Positions 1 to 8,656 of a stretch of DNA of 64,000 nucleotides are shown here, one piece after another (position 1 is the stretch's first letter; each line of letters opens with the position of its first letter). Source of the stretch: Planctomycetota bacterium (GTDB lineage Bacteria > Planctomycetota > B15-G4); contig JAJDEP010000016.1 in NCBI GenBank assembly GCA_029259715.1, positions 186,001 through 250,000 of the forward strand, given 5' to 3'. The notes under the pieces were generated by a model. It was not told where the DNA came from, did no database searches, and worked only from the letters and a program-made list of their open reading frames with translations. The position numbers were made by a program, and so were the translations under genes.

Positions 1-2
1 GG

Positions 3-2381
3 GGGCTCTTGCGCCTGAAGCCTGCGCACCTGCTCGACTTCCTCCAGCACTTCGTCGTGTTCGAGACCAAGAAGGGCAAGACGACCAAGAAGATCGCCCG
101 CTACCAGCAGTTCGAGGCGGTGAACGAGTTGGTGGACCGCACGGTGTCGCTGGTCGGCCAGCCGGTGGAGCCGCAGGACCGCACCGGACTCGTCTGGCAC
201 ACGCAGGGATCGGGCAAGTCGCTGACGATGATCTTCGCCGGCCAGAAGCTGCGGCGGCATCCGGCGCTCGGAAGCCCCACGGTGCTCATCGTCGTCGACC
301 GGCGCGACCTCAAGACCCAGCTCTCCGACGACTTCGACGCCTGCGACTACCCGAACGTGGAGAAGGCCCTGGGCGTCGAGGATCTGAAGCGCAAGCTCCG
401 TGCCGACTGGCGCGGCACGCTGGTGACCACGATCCAGTCCTTCCAGAACATGGGCGAATTGGCCCCGGTGACGCGGGACAACGTCATCAGCCTGGTGGAC
501 GAGTGCCACCGTTCGCAGAAGGGGAAGGGCAAGGAGGGCTTCGCGATGACGATGCGCGTGAAGCTCGCGGGCGGCTTCCGCTACGGCTTCACCGGCACGC
601 CCATCGATCGGACGATGCAGAACACGCACCGCGACTTCGGTCCAGCGAAGGACGGCGAGCAGGAGCGCTACCTCAGCTACTACGGCATCCGCCGCGCGAT
701 CCGGGACGGAGCCACGCTCGAGGTCCACTACCTCAGCGACCCGGTGCCGTTCCGGGTGGACGAGGAGGCGCTAAGCTTCGGGTTTGAGGAGATGTGCGCC
801 GAGATGGAGCTGGAGGACGAGGAAGCCAAGGACTTCATCCAGCGCCAGCGCGCAAAGTGGAAGGAGCTGGCACGGCACCCCGAACGGGTGGAGATCGTGA
901 TCGAGCGCTTGCTGACCCACTTTCTCGAGCACCCGGATCCCAGCGGCTTCAAGGCCCAGCTCGTCGCCGTCGACCGCAAGGCCTGTGCGCTCTACAAGGG
1001 AGCGCTCGACGCCAAACTCGCGGCGCGAGGACTGCCGCCCGCTTGGTCGGAGGTAATCATATCGGCGGCACAGAACAGCGAACCCGATGTCGCGCGCTTC
1101 GAGTACCCGAAGGCGAAGCAGGACGAGCTGATCGACTACTTCAAGCTGACGCCGGCGGAGTGGGAGGCTCGGAACCGCGAGCGCTACGGCGAAGAGCGCA
1201 GCAGGTGGCACCCTCCGCTCAAGATCCTCATCGTCTGCGACCGCCTGCTCACAGGGTTCGACGCCCCTGTCGAGCAGGTGATGTACCTCGACAAGCCGCT
1301 TCGCGATCACAACCTGCTCCAAGCCATCGCCCGGACCAACCGGCCGCTGCCTTCGATGAAGAAGCGCACCGGGTTGGTGGTGGATTACTTCGGCGTCTTT
1401 ACCGATCTGGAGCGGGCTCTCAACTTCGACGAGAGCGTGCGCGAGGAAGCGCTAATCGATTGGGATGCGCTACGCCAGGCCTTGCCCGGCGAGGTCGCGT
1501 CCTGCATGGAGTTCTTCGACGGAATCACGATTGCCGACACCCGCGAGTGCTTGCTCGCCGCTCTGCGTCGGCTGAGGGACCCGGAGACCGCCAGGAGTTT
1601 CGAGCACGCCTTTCGGAGCCTCGAACGACTTTGGGAAGCGATCGCTCCCGATTCCTGCCTGTATCCGCATCGCTACGCCTACAACTGGCTGTGCGGCATC
1701 TACGTCGCTCACCGGCGACGGCAGCGGGGCAGCAAGGACACCTACGGCGAGCTCTCGGCCAAGACGCGCCAGCTCATCGAGGAGAACACGACGTTCCTCG
1801 ACATATCCCAGTCGCTGCCGGTGTTCAAGATTGACGAGGACTACACCGGCGGGCTCGACGACTTGCCCACGCCCGCGGACAAGGCCGCTGCGCTGGAGGC
1901 CATGTTGACGGCCGAGTTGGTGGAGGACGACCCGAACTTCCTCTACCGCCAGCTCGGCGAGCGCCTGCGGCGGGTCAAAGCGCGTAAGGATGCGGGTGCC
2001 GAGGCGACCGCTCGCCGCCTGCTTGAGCTGGAGGAGATCTCCGCCGCGGCCGCTGCGAGTCGCCGGGAACCAGAGCGCCTGAGCCTCAACCAGCCGGGCG
2101 AGTACGGTCTCTTCACGATCTTCCGTGCCCAAGTCTCGTTTTCTGACGAGACATACCTCGCGGATTGCTCGCGGCGCATGGTCGAGCACCTGCGGGTGAA
2201 CAAACTCCTGGCGCCTGGCTGGAGCATCTCGAGGAGTGGGCGGATGCGGGTCGAGCAGTCGCTGCTGGCGGAGTCGTGGAATCCCACCTACCAGCAGCTC
2301 GGATTCGACCGCGATGATGAGAATCCGGCCTTCCTGGCTCCGGCGGTGGAGGAGCTTGCCAAGTCGGACGGAGCCTTCTGA
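3..2381 (+). CDS. hsdR: Type I restriction enzyme R subunit, 5' end outside window
   Basis: Motor subunit of a type I restriction-modification enzyme, which couples ATP-driven DNA translocation to cleavage in complex with HsdM and HsdS. The frame is open to the left window edge, so the N-terminal nuclease domain is not in view; the first visible start-like codon (TTG at 9) is probably internal. Counted from that codon, Walker A TQGSGKS lies at 65-71, the DECH box at 164-167, TGTP at 195-198, and the second RecA-domain motifs RLLTGFDAP and QAIARTNRP at about 412-420 and 438-446. The remainder is the helical C-terminal domain. The stop is 4 bp before a metallopeptidase gene, so the two are probably co-transcribed. 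hsdM and hsdS are expected upstream. Confidence 0.93.
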   Translation, partial: GLLRLKPAHLLDFLQHFVVFETKKGKTTKKIARYQQFEAVNELVDRTVSLVGQPVEPQDRTGLVWHTQGSGKSLTMIFAGQKLRRHPALGSPTVLIVVDRRDLKTQLSDDFDACDYPNVEKALGVEDLKRKLRADWRGTLVTTIQSFQNMGELAPVTRDNVISLVDECHRSQKGKGKEGFAMTMRVKLAGGFRYGFTGTPIDRTMQNTHRDFGPAKDGEQERYLSYYGIRRAIRDGATLEVHYLSDPVPFRVDEEALSFGFEEMCAEMELEDEEAKDFIQRQRAKWKELARHPERVEIVIERLLTHFLEHPDPSGFKAQLVAVDRKACALYKGALDAKLAARGLPPAWSEVIISAAQNSEPDVARFEYPKAKQDELIDYFKLTPAEWEARNRERYGEERSRWHPPLKILIVCDRLLTGFDAPVEQVMYLDKPLRDHNLLQAIARTNRPLPSMKKRTGLVVDYFGVFTDLERALNFDESVREEALIDWDALRQALPGEVASCMEFFDGITIADTRECLLAALRRLRDPETARSFEHAFRSLERLWEAIAPDSCLYPHRYAYNWLCGIYVAHRRRQRGSKDTYGELSAKTRQLIEENTTFLDISQSLPVFKIDEDYTGGLDDLPTPADKAAALEAMLTAELVEDDPNFLYRQLGERLRRVKARKDAGAEATARRLLELEEISAAAAASRREPERLSLNQPGEYGLFTIFRAQVSFSDETYLADCSRRMVEHLRVNKLLAPGWSISRSGRMRVEQSLLAESWNPTYQQLGFDRDDENPAFLAPAVEELAKSDGAF

Positions 2382-2385
2382 GGCG

Positions 2386-3171
2386 ATGAGAACTGCGACC
2401 CAGCACCGAATCCAGCTCGGAGGCCGCCGCGTCGACTACCGGATCGTCCCTTCAAAGGGCGCGACGCGGTTGCGCGTTCGCGTTGGGCCGAACGGAGTTG
2501 AAGTCGTGAAGCCGGCGGTGCGCGATGGAGAAGAGGTCCCCACATTCCTGCGCAGAAACGAAGCCTGGGTCCTCGAGCAGATCGAGCGCGCACGGCGTTT
2601 GCCAGGCGTCGTTCGGCCCGGTTCGCGCCGCAGCGGCGAGATCCTGTTCCGGGGTGAACCAACGCGCGTGCGGATCGCTGATGGACATGGACGTACCCGG
2701 GCGAATTCCATCGCGCTGATCGATGGTGAGATCATGATTCGCCTGGGAGGCTCGTCCCAAACACCGGTCTCTCGCAGCCTCGAGTATTGGTTTCGGAAAC
2801 AGATGCGGGTGCAGATTCACCGGCATCTGGCCGAGATCACAGCGAACATCGGCCATCAACCGGGCCGCCTGTACGTCATGGGGCAGCGCACCAAGTGGGG
2901 CAACTGCTCAGCGAAGGGCAACCTTTCCTTCAACTGGCGTCTTGTCCTCGCGCCTGATTCGGTGCTTCGGTACATCGTCATTCACGAGACCGTCCACCTG
3001 GTCATTCCGGATCACTCAGCGAGATTCTGGCTCACCGTTCAAAGCCTGTGTCCTGATTCGGAACGGGCAAAGCAATGGCTGTGTCGCCATCAGGAGCAGT
3101 TGACGGTCAACTTGGAATCCGTCGTCAAAGAAGCCGCACCGACTTCCCGGAGCTCATCGGTGAACCGTTAG
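2386..3171 (+). CDS. YgjP/SprT-type zinc metallopeptidase (DUF45, M48-like)
   Basis: Predicted zinc-dependent metalloprotease of 261 residues. The zinc motif HETVH is at 200-204 with a third histidine at 210 (PDHSARFW), and the family box RTKWGNCS is at about 168-175; together they identify the YgjP/DUF45 family. The ATG at 2386 was chosen because it sits 4 bp after the hsdR stop; the frame extends upstream only by overlapping hsdR. Members of this family are commonly found directly after hsdR in type I restriction loci. The substrate is unknown, and control of restriction activity is only a guess from position. Confidence 0.88.
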   Translation: MRTATQHRIQLGGRRVDYRIVPSKGATRLRVRVGPNGVEVVKPAVRDGEEVPTFLRRNEAWVLEQIERARRLPGVVRPGSRRSGEILFRGEPTRVRIADGHGRTRANSIALIDGEIMIRLGGSSQTPVSRSLEYWFRKQMRVQIHRHLAEITANIGHQPGRLYVMGQRTKWGNCSAKGNLSFNWRLVLAPDSVLRYIVIHETVHLVIPDHSARFWLTVQSLCPDSERAKQWLCRHQEQLTVNLESVVKEAAPTSRSSSVNR

Positions 3172-3346
3172 CCAGCCTTGGGCCGGTAAGTGCTCTCCAG
3201 GGATGCTGCGACGCACCTAGCGGGAGACTCCACGAAGTCGCGTGGAGAGAGTGTGCCGAGGATTCTAGAGGAGACACGGGTTGCGAGAATCAAAGGGCGG
3301 CTCGATACTGTGAGTGATGTTCTCTCGCAACTCAGGAGGATTTCCT

Positions 3347-3685
3347 ATGGAATCGCTCACTCACCGGCTCCCCAGAATTGACGAAGTGCCGTCACTGTCT
3401 GAAGAAGACAGGGTGTGTTTTGCCGAGGTACGAGATGTGCTCGCGAAGCATGGCCGCTTGCAGAGATTCGGTATCTGCCTGCTTCACGAGCACTTTGCGC
3501 TTGCAGAGGACGAGATTCTGACAGAGGCATGGGATGCTGAAACGCGGACGCTAGTCTCTCGGCCACGCCGTAGAGCGGAGGAGTCGAGCAAGCGCCTCAT
3601 CGAGACTAGTTGGCGCCTCGACACTGGCATGGCAATTGGTGACTGTCAGGAGACGCCGACGGGAGGCCACTACAGCGACTCGTAG
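3347..3685 (+). CDS. Small conserved-looking hypothetical protein
   Basis: Predicted soluble protein of 112 residues with no signal peptide or membrane segment. The start is well supported: ATG at 3347 has an AGGAGG ribosome site 7 bp upstream, although the frame stays open to 3314. The middle segment (GICLLHEHFALAEDEIL) reads like a conserved core, and the protein is acidic in its first half. I do not recognise the family with certainty. It lies between the restriction genes and an OLD-family nuclease gene, so a role in phage defence is possible but unsupported beyond position. Confidence 0.65.
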   Translation: MESLTHRLPRIDEVPSLSEEDRVCFAEVRDVLAKHGRLQRFGICLLHEHFALAEDEILTEAWDAETRTLVSRPRRRAEESSKRLIETSWRLDTGMAIGDCQETPTGGHYSDS

Positions 3686-3830
3686 GTACAAGACCGATTG
3701 CAAGCGCAGGCACCCCCAAAGAGCGTTGCGGGGCAGCCTTGCAACTCCTTCACGCAACTGTTTCTCCGCGTCTGACCTAGCTCCCTGGTAGCGGGACCGA
3801 GTCGCATTCGCTTAAAGGGTGCTGGCGCCA

Positions 3831-5654
3831 ATGTGGATTGAAGAAGCGCGAGTTGAAAATTTACGTGGCTACACTTCTTGTGGCTTCTCCTTGGCACGCG
3901 CCAAGACAATTCTAGTTGGGCAAAATAACTCGGGCAAGACGTCGATCCTGAAGCTTGTTAACTGGCTTCTGAATGAAGCACCACTTGATCTTCTGAACGG
4001 ACAAGACTCGCCTTCCCCTGACTTGTTCGAGTTCCTTCTTCCAGCGCGAAGAACGCGAAACCGAGCGCGGCGATTGACGCTGCTCATTCAGGTGCCCGAC
4101 GGAAGAAGCCATCGCCGGTTCCGTTGCAATAAAGGTGTTGCGGAGCTTCGACTAAATGTTCGGCAGACACCGTCCCGGTCCGTCTATGTGGCACTCGGAG
4201 CGCCGAGTCGGGGCGAGCTGGCGCAATCACACGATCGGGCTATTGAGCTTCTTGACCGGCTCCGGAAAGAACACTCGTTTATTTACATCCCTTCTTTTCG
4301 CGATGCCAAGTCGCCAAGATTTCAGTCCACTCTTCACGGCGCACTTAGAGGACAGCTGCAGCAGAGAGCGCTTCACTCGGCTCAAGGCGGTGCGCCCTCC
4401 GAGTATCGCGAGATTCGAAAGGCACTGAGAGCCGTCGGAAAGGTGGCCGAAGACCTTGCCTCTCCTCTGTGGGATGAGATGAAGGGGCACCTCCCGGCTG
4501 GGCTTGCGGAGAAAGCGACAATTAGGCTCCGTTCTGATCCGGCAGACCTTGTCGAGTGGCTTTCAGCTCAACTGGAACTCCGCCTTTCGACTGGTAGCCA
4601 TGACAAGGATGGCGTTTCCGTTGATAACGTCGGGTCTGGCCTGCAGTCGCTCTTGGATCTCGCAATTCATCGAGCATCTACTGATAGCGATCGCGAGTGC
4701 ACTCTTGTGGTCGAAGAGCCGGAGTCATTTCTCCATCCGTCAGCGCAGAGAACCCTCGCTCGAGCGCTGTTAACCGATGAGAGCGTGGAGCACTCGATCA
4801 TCACAACGCACAGCCCCATAGTGCTAGATGAGGCGCCATACGGTGATGTGGTTGTGTGCCGAGATCAGATGTTCTTCGAGCCTCGGGACGCGAAGGATGA
4901 AGCAAGGTCTGAGATCAATGCAGCACTCATGACGGGCTCAGGCGCAGAGATGATGTTCGCTAGATCGGTTCTGTTGGTCGAGGGCGACGGTGATCGTCAG
5001 TTCTTCGAGCAACTCCGGCGCCGCCTTGCTGCACACGACGAGACGGGTAGAACCGACGAGCTATTCTGCGTGTGGGTTGGTGGAAAACACAGCTTTGCTC
5101 CTTGGATCAGGCTCCTTCAGTCTTACGTGCAGAGAGGTGAGCAGCCGATCTATTGGCTTGTCGTTGCAGATGGTGACGCACCCAGCCAAGTTCGGCAGGC
5201 TTTCTTACATGCAGAGGTGCCGGTGGCCGCGCCGGTGCTCTCGGAAATAGGTCGGGTCGGCGCGGAGATGCACAACGGGATTGATGCATGGGCCAGCGCT
5301 GTGGCGAAGCTGAACAATGTGGCGCGATCGAGTGAAGTGCCAATGGCGCTTGCGCCTGTGGATATCGAGTATGCTGCTCTCTGCGAGGCGTCTAGAGATA
5401 CTCTGGAGGCCTTTGCGGATAGATTCGGCGCGCCAGGTAGGTCAAAGAACGAACTCTTGAAGTTCTTAGGCTCAAAGGGTGCCACGCAACCGACTGCTGG
5501 AAGGAAGGACGCATGGATGCGAGCCCACATCGGAGCCAACTTGCCTGGGTCCGAGATTCCGAACGATATTCGCACTGTGCTTCTTCGCTGGTTAGAGCCG
5601 GCCATGAAGAAGGCGGCGGCTCAGCGACTTGTGCGAGCACTTGAGAGTGAATAA
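3831..5654 (+). CDS. OLD-family ATPase/TOPRIM endonuclease
   Basis: Overcoming-lysogenisation-defect (OLD) nuclease: an ABC/SMC-type ATPase fused to a TOPRIM nuclease domain. From the ATG at 3831 (607 residues), Walker A GQNNSGKT is at 30-37; the signature-like VGSGLQSLLDL, Walker B LVVEEPE and H-loop TTHSP follow in the middle. TOPRIM acidic motifs LVEGDGD (about 383-389) and ADGD (about 446-449) complete the active site. A GTG at 3819 is an alternative start, but the AAAGGG at 3815-3819 suits the ATG better. No UvrD-like GajB partner lies downstream, so this resembles a stand-alone class 1 OLD. Its AT content is clearly higher than that of most neighbours, suggesting horizontal acquisition. 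Confidence 0.9.
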   Translation: MWIEEARVENLRGYTSCGFSLARAKTILVGQNNSGKTSILKLVNWLLNEAPLDLLNGQDSPSPDLFEFLLPARRTRNRARRLTLLIQVPDGRSHRRFRCNKGVAELRLNVRQTPSRSVYVALGAPSRGELAQSHDRAIELLDRLRKEHSFIYIPSFRDAKSPRFQSTLHGALRGQLQQRALHSAQGGAPSEYREIRKALRAVGKVAEDLASPLWDEMKGHLPAGLAEKATIRLRSDPADLVEWLSAQLELRLSTGSHDKDGVSVDNVGSGLQSLLDLAIHRASTDSDRECTLVVEEPESFLHPSAQRTLARALLTDESVEHSIITTHSPIVLDEAPYGDVVVCRDQMFFEPRDAKDEARSEINAALMTGSGAEMMFARSVLLVEGDGDRQFFEQLRRRLAAHDETGRTDELFCVWVGGKHSFAPWIRLLQSYVQRGEQPIYWLVVADGDAPSQVRQAFLHAEVPVAAPVLSEIGRVGAEMHNGIDAWASAVAKLNNVARSSEVPMALAPVDIEYAALCEASRDTLEAFADRFGAPGRSKNELLKFLGSKGATQPTAGRKDAWMRAHIGANLPGSEIPNDIRTVLLRWLEPAMKKAAAQRLVRALESE

Positions 5655-5663
5655 CCGACGGCT

Positions 5664-5726
5664 GGCTAACAAGCGCTTGCAGCGGATGTCGTTTCGCGGC
5701 GCGGCTGAACCACTGAGCCGTTAGGC
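5664..5726 (+). repeat. attC-like recombination site 1
   Basis: A 63-bp element with the layout of an integron 59-base element. It opens with GGCTAAC (5664-5670), continues CAAGCGCTTGCAGC, has GGCTGAAC as the inner right box, and ends in GTTAGGC (5720-5726), which fits the GTTRRRY core exactly and is complementary at 6 of 7 positions to the opening core. It shares the 13-mer CAAGCGCTTGCAG with the sites near 8540 and 9692. It separates the OLD gene from the small gene at 5759. Confidence 0.75.
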
Positions 5727-5758
5727 GAGTGAAGCCATAACTGAGACAGGAGGAGAAC

Positions 5759-5908
5759 ATGAAACCAGGCGCCAAACTCGCAACGGCCCTCCTGACCGTC
5801 GTCTCCATCGCCCACCTGCTCCGCGTCGTGGGCTGCCTGCTCCCGGGTGCGATCGCCGTGCTCTTGTGGCGCGAGGGTCACGCCGACACCGCAGCGCACG
5901 CCGGCTGA
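5759..5908 (+). CDS. Very small single-pass membrane protein
   Basis: A 49-residue open frame with an excellent ribosome site (AGGAGGAG, 5 bp before the ATG). It starts MKPGAKLATALL and carries a hydrophobic stretch over residues 8-35 ending in LLWRE. From memory, longer relatives of this type of protein (around 65 residues, two membrane segments joined by a VEVTVGG-like linker) occur in integron cassettes and marine genomes. If that is right, this copy lost the linker and part of each membrane segment in frame. It lies immediately behind an attC-like site, as expected for a cassette gene. Confidence 0.6.
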   Translation: MKPGAKLATALLTVVSIAHLLRVVGCLLPGAIAVLLWREGHADTAAHAG

Positions 5909-5929
5909 CCAGCCGGCGCCGGTTCGGCC

Positions 5930-6880
5930 CTACCCCGCCCCCAAAACCACATCCCCCGACCCGAACGGCTGCATCTGGTCGCGCCAGTAGTGCAGTTCGG
6001 TGGACTTCTTCTTGGACGTCACCAGGATGACGCGCTCGAACGAGCCCACGGGAGACTTGCGCGGGAAGCACACGGCGCTGCACCCGAACGGCCTAGGCAG
6101 GTGGCCCTTCGACGGATCGCCTTTGTCGGTCCAGTGCCCCGCCTTGTCGCGCGACCAGACGCCGAGGCCCTTGGCGTCGCAGAGGGCGTTGACGTGGCCG
6201 TCGGGCAGGTGGTGGACGTCGAAGAAGCGCATGACCCCGGGCAGCTTCGTCCAGGTGGGCGCCTCGGTGAAGTGGGGCGAGATCTCCGCGAGGGCGGGGT
6301 GCTCGCCGTTGAACCCGACCACCAGGACGTCGTCATTGCCGTCGACGGCGACGGCCGCCCGCTGTCCGTAGTTGCCGCGTGGATCCCGATACTTCTTGGG
6401 AACCGTGTAGGTGATGCGGCGAGGGGGCTTGCGCTTCGTCAGCTCATCCCAGCTCCACTGGAAGACGGTGAAGTCGAGGCCGAATCCGGCACCGCTGGCG
6501 ACGAGGTAGAGGCCTTTGCGCCCGCCGGCCGCGCACCAACTCTGGTTGGGGTCCCCAGGGAAGGGCACGACGATACTGTTGCGTTTCGTCACGCCAGGGA
6601 TCGCGAAGAAGAGACCCTGCTTGCTGCCTGTGAAGATACGCGAGCGATCCTCGCCGCTCTCGCCGATCGGTTCGGCGGCGACGTCGACGCAGATCCAGTT
6701 CTTGTTCTCGAACATGACCGGCTTCGTCGCGGCCTGCAGGTCGCGGTCGATGGTGCACCAGCCCGACCCGCCGCGCGTGAAGTCGCTGCCGTAGACGTAG
6801 ATCTCGGTGTTCCAGAAGGTGATGTCGGGCCAGTAGCCCGCGCTCAGCTCGTGGAGCTTGATGGTTCCCGATTGCGACAT
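5930..6880 (-). CDS. Hypothetical cytoplasmic protein, possible beta-propeller
   Basis: A 316-residue protein of unknown function. ATG at 6880 was chosen over upstream starts because GGGGGAG sits 6 bp in front of it. There is no signal peptide. The sequence is rich in W, G and beta-forming segments with repeated patterns such as GLFFAIPG, GLYLVASG and VLVVGFNG, roughly evenly spaced, suggesting a repeat-built beta-propeller; that is inference. Two short remnants of the same gene occur at 11200-11268 and 13039-13096, so the family has been copied and broken within this locus. It runs against the direction of most cassette genes here. Confidence 0.65.
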   Translation of the reverse strand: MSQSGTIKLHELSAGYWPDITFWNTEIYVYGSDFTRGGSGWCTIDRDLQAATKPVMFENKNWICVDVAAEPIGESGEDRSRIFTGSKQGLFFAIPGVTKRNSIVVPFPGDPNQSWCAAGGRKGLYLVASGAGFGLDFTVFQWSWDELTKRKPPRRITYTVPKKYRDPRGNYGQRAAVAVDGNDDVLVVGFNGEHPALAEISPHFTEAPTWTKLPGVMRFFDVHHLPDGHVNALCDAKGLGVWSRDKAGHWTDKGDPSKGHLPRPFGCSAVCFPRKSPVGSFERVILVTSKKKSTELHYWRDQMQPFGSGDVVLGAG

Positions 6881-7029
6881 GGCGCGCTCCCCCGGTGACG
6901 GCGGCCTTCCCGGTACGGCCATGCTAGGCGGGGCACGCGGATCGAGCCAGCCGGGGGTAGAGTGAGACCCGGCGTGTGCGGAGTGATTCACAGTGCCGGC
7001 GAACCCTCGTCAGCCCAACAAGGCAAGGC

Positions 7030-7572
7030 ATGAGCAAGATCGAGAAGACCATCCGGAACCTTTCGCACGGCGCACTCATTCGTGTGGAACGGGAGGGGCT
7101 GGAAGGCGGTTGGGCTGACGGATACCTGGTCGGCACGGGACCCGAGTTCTTCGCGATCCACATGGTGGATCAGGGCATTCGCCTCGACGGCTTCAAGTGC
7201 TTGCGGTACGCGGATGTGTCCTCCATCGATGCGCCCGCGCCCTTCGCAGCTCTCATAGACCGTGTTCTCGAGCTTCGTGGTCAAGAGGTCGTCGGAGCGT
7301 CCCCCGTGGATCTGTCCTCGGTTGCGACCCTGATCCGCACCGCCGGTGAAGCGTTCGCCGTCGTCACCCTGTTCCTGGAATCGCAAGACCCGGACGTCTG
7401 CTTCATCGGCAAGGTGCTCTCCGTCGACGACGAGCGCGTTCAGATCCGCTGCATCGACCCGGGCGGCGTGTGGGAGGATGGCGAAGAGAGCTACGCCCTG
7501 TCCGAGGTCACGCGTGTCGACTTCGGGGACTCGTATGCGGAGGCCCTCGTGCTGGTTGGGGGTGAGGGGTAA
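7030..7572 (+). CDS. Hypothetical protein
   Basis: A 180-residue soluble protein, acidic, without signal peptide. It begins MSKIEKTIRNLSHGALIRVER at ATG 7030; an upstream in-frame ATG at 6976 is less likely because the protein-like composition starts at 7030, though the ribosome site (AAGGCAAGG) is weak. Two similar halves are suggested by DGYLVG...DQGIRLDGFKCLRYADVSSI and FIGKVLSVDDERVQIRCIDPGG...LSEVTRVDF, each an SH3-like beta run ending in a DV or EV turn. No family is recognised. It is a single-gene unit in the cassette-like region. Confidence 0.6.
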   Translation: MSKIEKTIRNLSHGALIRVEREGLEGGWADGYLVGTGPEFFAIHMVDQGIRLDGFKCLRYADVSSIDAPAPFAALIDRVLELRGQEVVGASPVDLSSVATLIRTAGEAFAVVTLFLESQDPDVCFIGKVLSVDDERVQIRCIDPGGVWEDGEESYALSEVTRVDFGDSYAEALVLVGGEG

Positions 7573-7611
7573 CAGCCCGCTGAACTGCACTGCCGCCAGC
7601 CGGATCGACCC

Positions 7612-8517
7612 ATGATCGCAGCTCGCCTCGCCATCCTCGCCGCCGCAGCCCTCGTGGGTTGCTCGGCATGCGATGGAGAGCCTGGCGAGGCGCCGCACGA
7701 CGATGTCACGGCCGCCGAAGTCGCCGAGACCGCCGACGGTCTCTCCGTCGCCAACGACACCGCGCCGACCCCGTCGGGGTCGATCGAGGAGCTGCTGCTG
7801 TTCTTTCCCTCGCAGTACCCGGAGGGGAACTGGCAGCCGTCGGGCCTCGTGTACGAGGACGTGGAGTTCGCGGCGCCGGACGGCGCGACGCTGCACGGGT
7901 GGTACTGCCCGAGCCCCGACCCCATCGCCACGGTGCTGTATCTGCACGGCAATGCGGGCAACCTCTCGCACCGCGCACCGATCCTGCGCCGCCTTCAGCG
8001 CGAGCTCGGCGTCACCACCCTGATCATCGACTACCGCGGCTATGGGCGCAGCGAGGGGTCTGCCTCGGTGGCCGCGGCCATCGAGGACGCGCGGGCGGCG
8101 CACGCATTCCTGGCGCGCAAGGCCGGGGTGGCCAAGTCGAGCATCGTGCTGATGGGGCGCTCCCTCGGCGGAGCCCTCGCCGTGGAGGTGGCGGCGGCGG
8201 CCCCGGTGCGCGCCCTGATCATCGAGAGCACGTTCTCATCACTGGTGGATGCGGCCCAGCACCACTACCCCTACCTCGCCTGGATCGTCCCGGAAGCGAA
8301 GCTCAACACGGCCGCGCGGATCGCGAAGTTCAAGGGGCCGCTGTTCCAGAGCCACGGCGACCGCGACGGCACGATCCCCCTCTCGCTGGGACGCCGGCTC
8401 TTCGACGCGGCCAACGATCCCAAGCAGTTCATGGAGATCGCGGGCGCCGACCACAACGACCGGCTGCCCGGTGCATACTACGAGCGCCTCAAGCAGTTCC
8501 TCGTGGAGCTCCCGTGA
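7612..8517 (+). CDS. Lipoprotein alpha/beta hydrolase (ABHD13/BEM46-like)
   Basis: Secreted or membrane-anchored serine hydrolase of 301 residues. The N-terminus has a lipobox (LVGC, Cys17) after a hydrophobic segment. The alpha/beta-hydrolase core is clear: oxyanion region YLHGNAGN at 110-117, nucleophile elbow GRSLGG with Ser184, acid Asp252 in HGDRDGTIP, and His281 in GADHND. Similar proteins are BEM46/ABHD13-type hydrolases of unknown substrate. The ATG at 7612 is the first codon of the hydrophobic segment. A weak attC-like fragment (GGGTAACAG then CCGCTGAAC, about 7567-7585) precedes it and a better site follows the stop by 12 bp, so this may be one cassette. Confidence 0.85.
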   Translation: MIAARLAILAAAALVGCSACDGEPGEAPHDDVTAAEVAETADGLSVANDTAPTPSGSIEELLLFFPSQYPEGNWQPSGLVYEDVEFAAPDGATLHGWYCPSPDPIATVLYLHGNAGNLSHRAPILRRLQRELGVTTLIIDYRGYGRSEGSASVAAAIEDARAAHAFLARKAGVAKSSIVLMGRSLGGALAVEVAAAAPVRALIIESTFSSLVDAAQHHYPYLAWIVPEAKLNTAARIAKFKGPLFQSHGDRDGTIPLSLGRRLFDAANDPKQFMEIAGADHNDRLPGAYYERLKQFLVELP

Positions 8518-8529
8518 TGGTCGTGCAAC

Positions 8530-8600
8530 GGCACAGGACAAGCGCTTGCAGTGGATCGATGCACAGAGGCGTTGCAGAGCTGCTGCCGAACCGTTGTGCC
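8530..8600 (+). repeat. attC-like recombination site 2
   Basis: A 71-bp element 12 bp behind the hydrolase stop. Its ends are complementary: GGCACAG at 8530 and GTTGTGCC ending at 8600. It contains the same CAAGCGCTTGCAG string as sites 1 and 3 and an inner GCTGCCGAAC resembling the usual CCGCTGAAC box. The right core has one departure from GTTRRRY. Confidence 0.65.
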
Positions 8601-8656
8601 GATCAAGCACGGCTCCCTGCGGATCTCCGACTGCGCCCACCGCCCTTCGGGAGAAC

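Noticed and set aside
3220-3247. Hairpin CTCCACG / CGTGGAG after the metallopeptidase gene
   Set aside because: Seven base pairs without a U-run; too weak for a terminator call.
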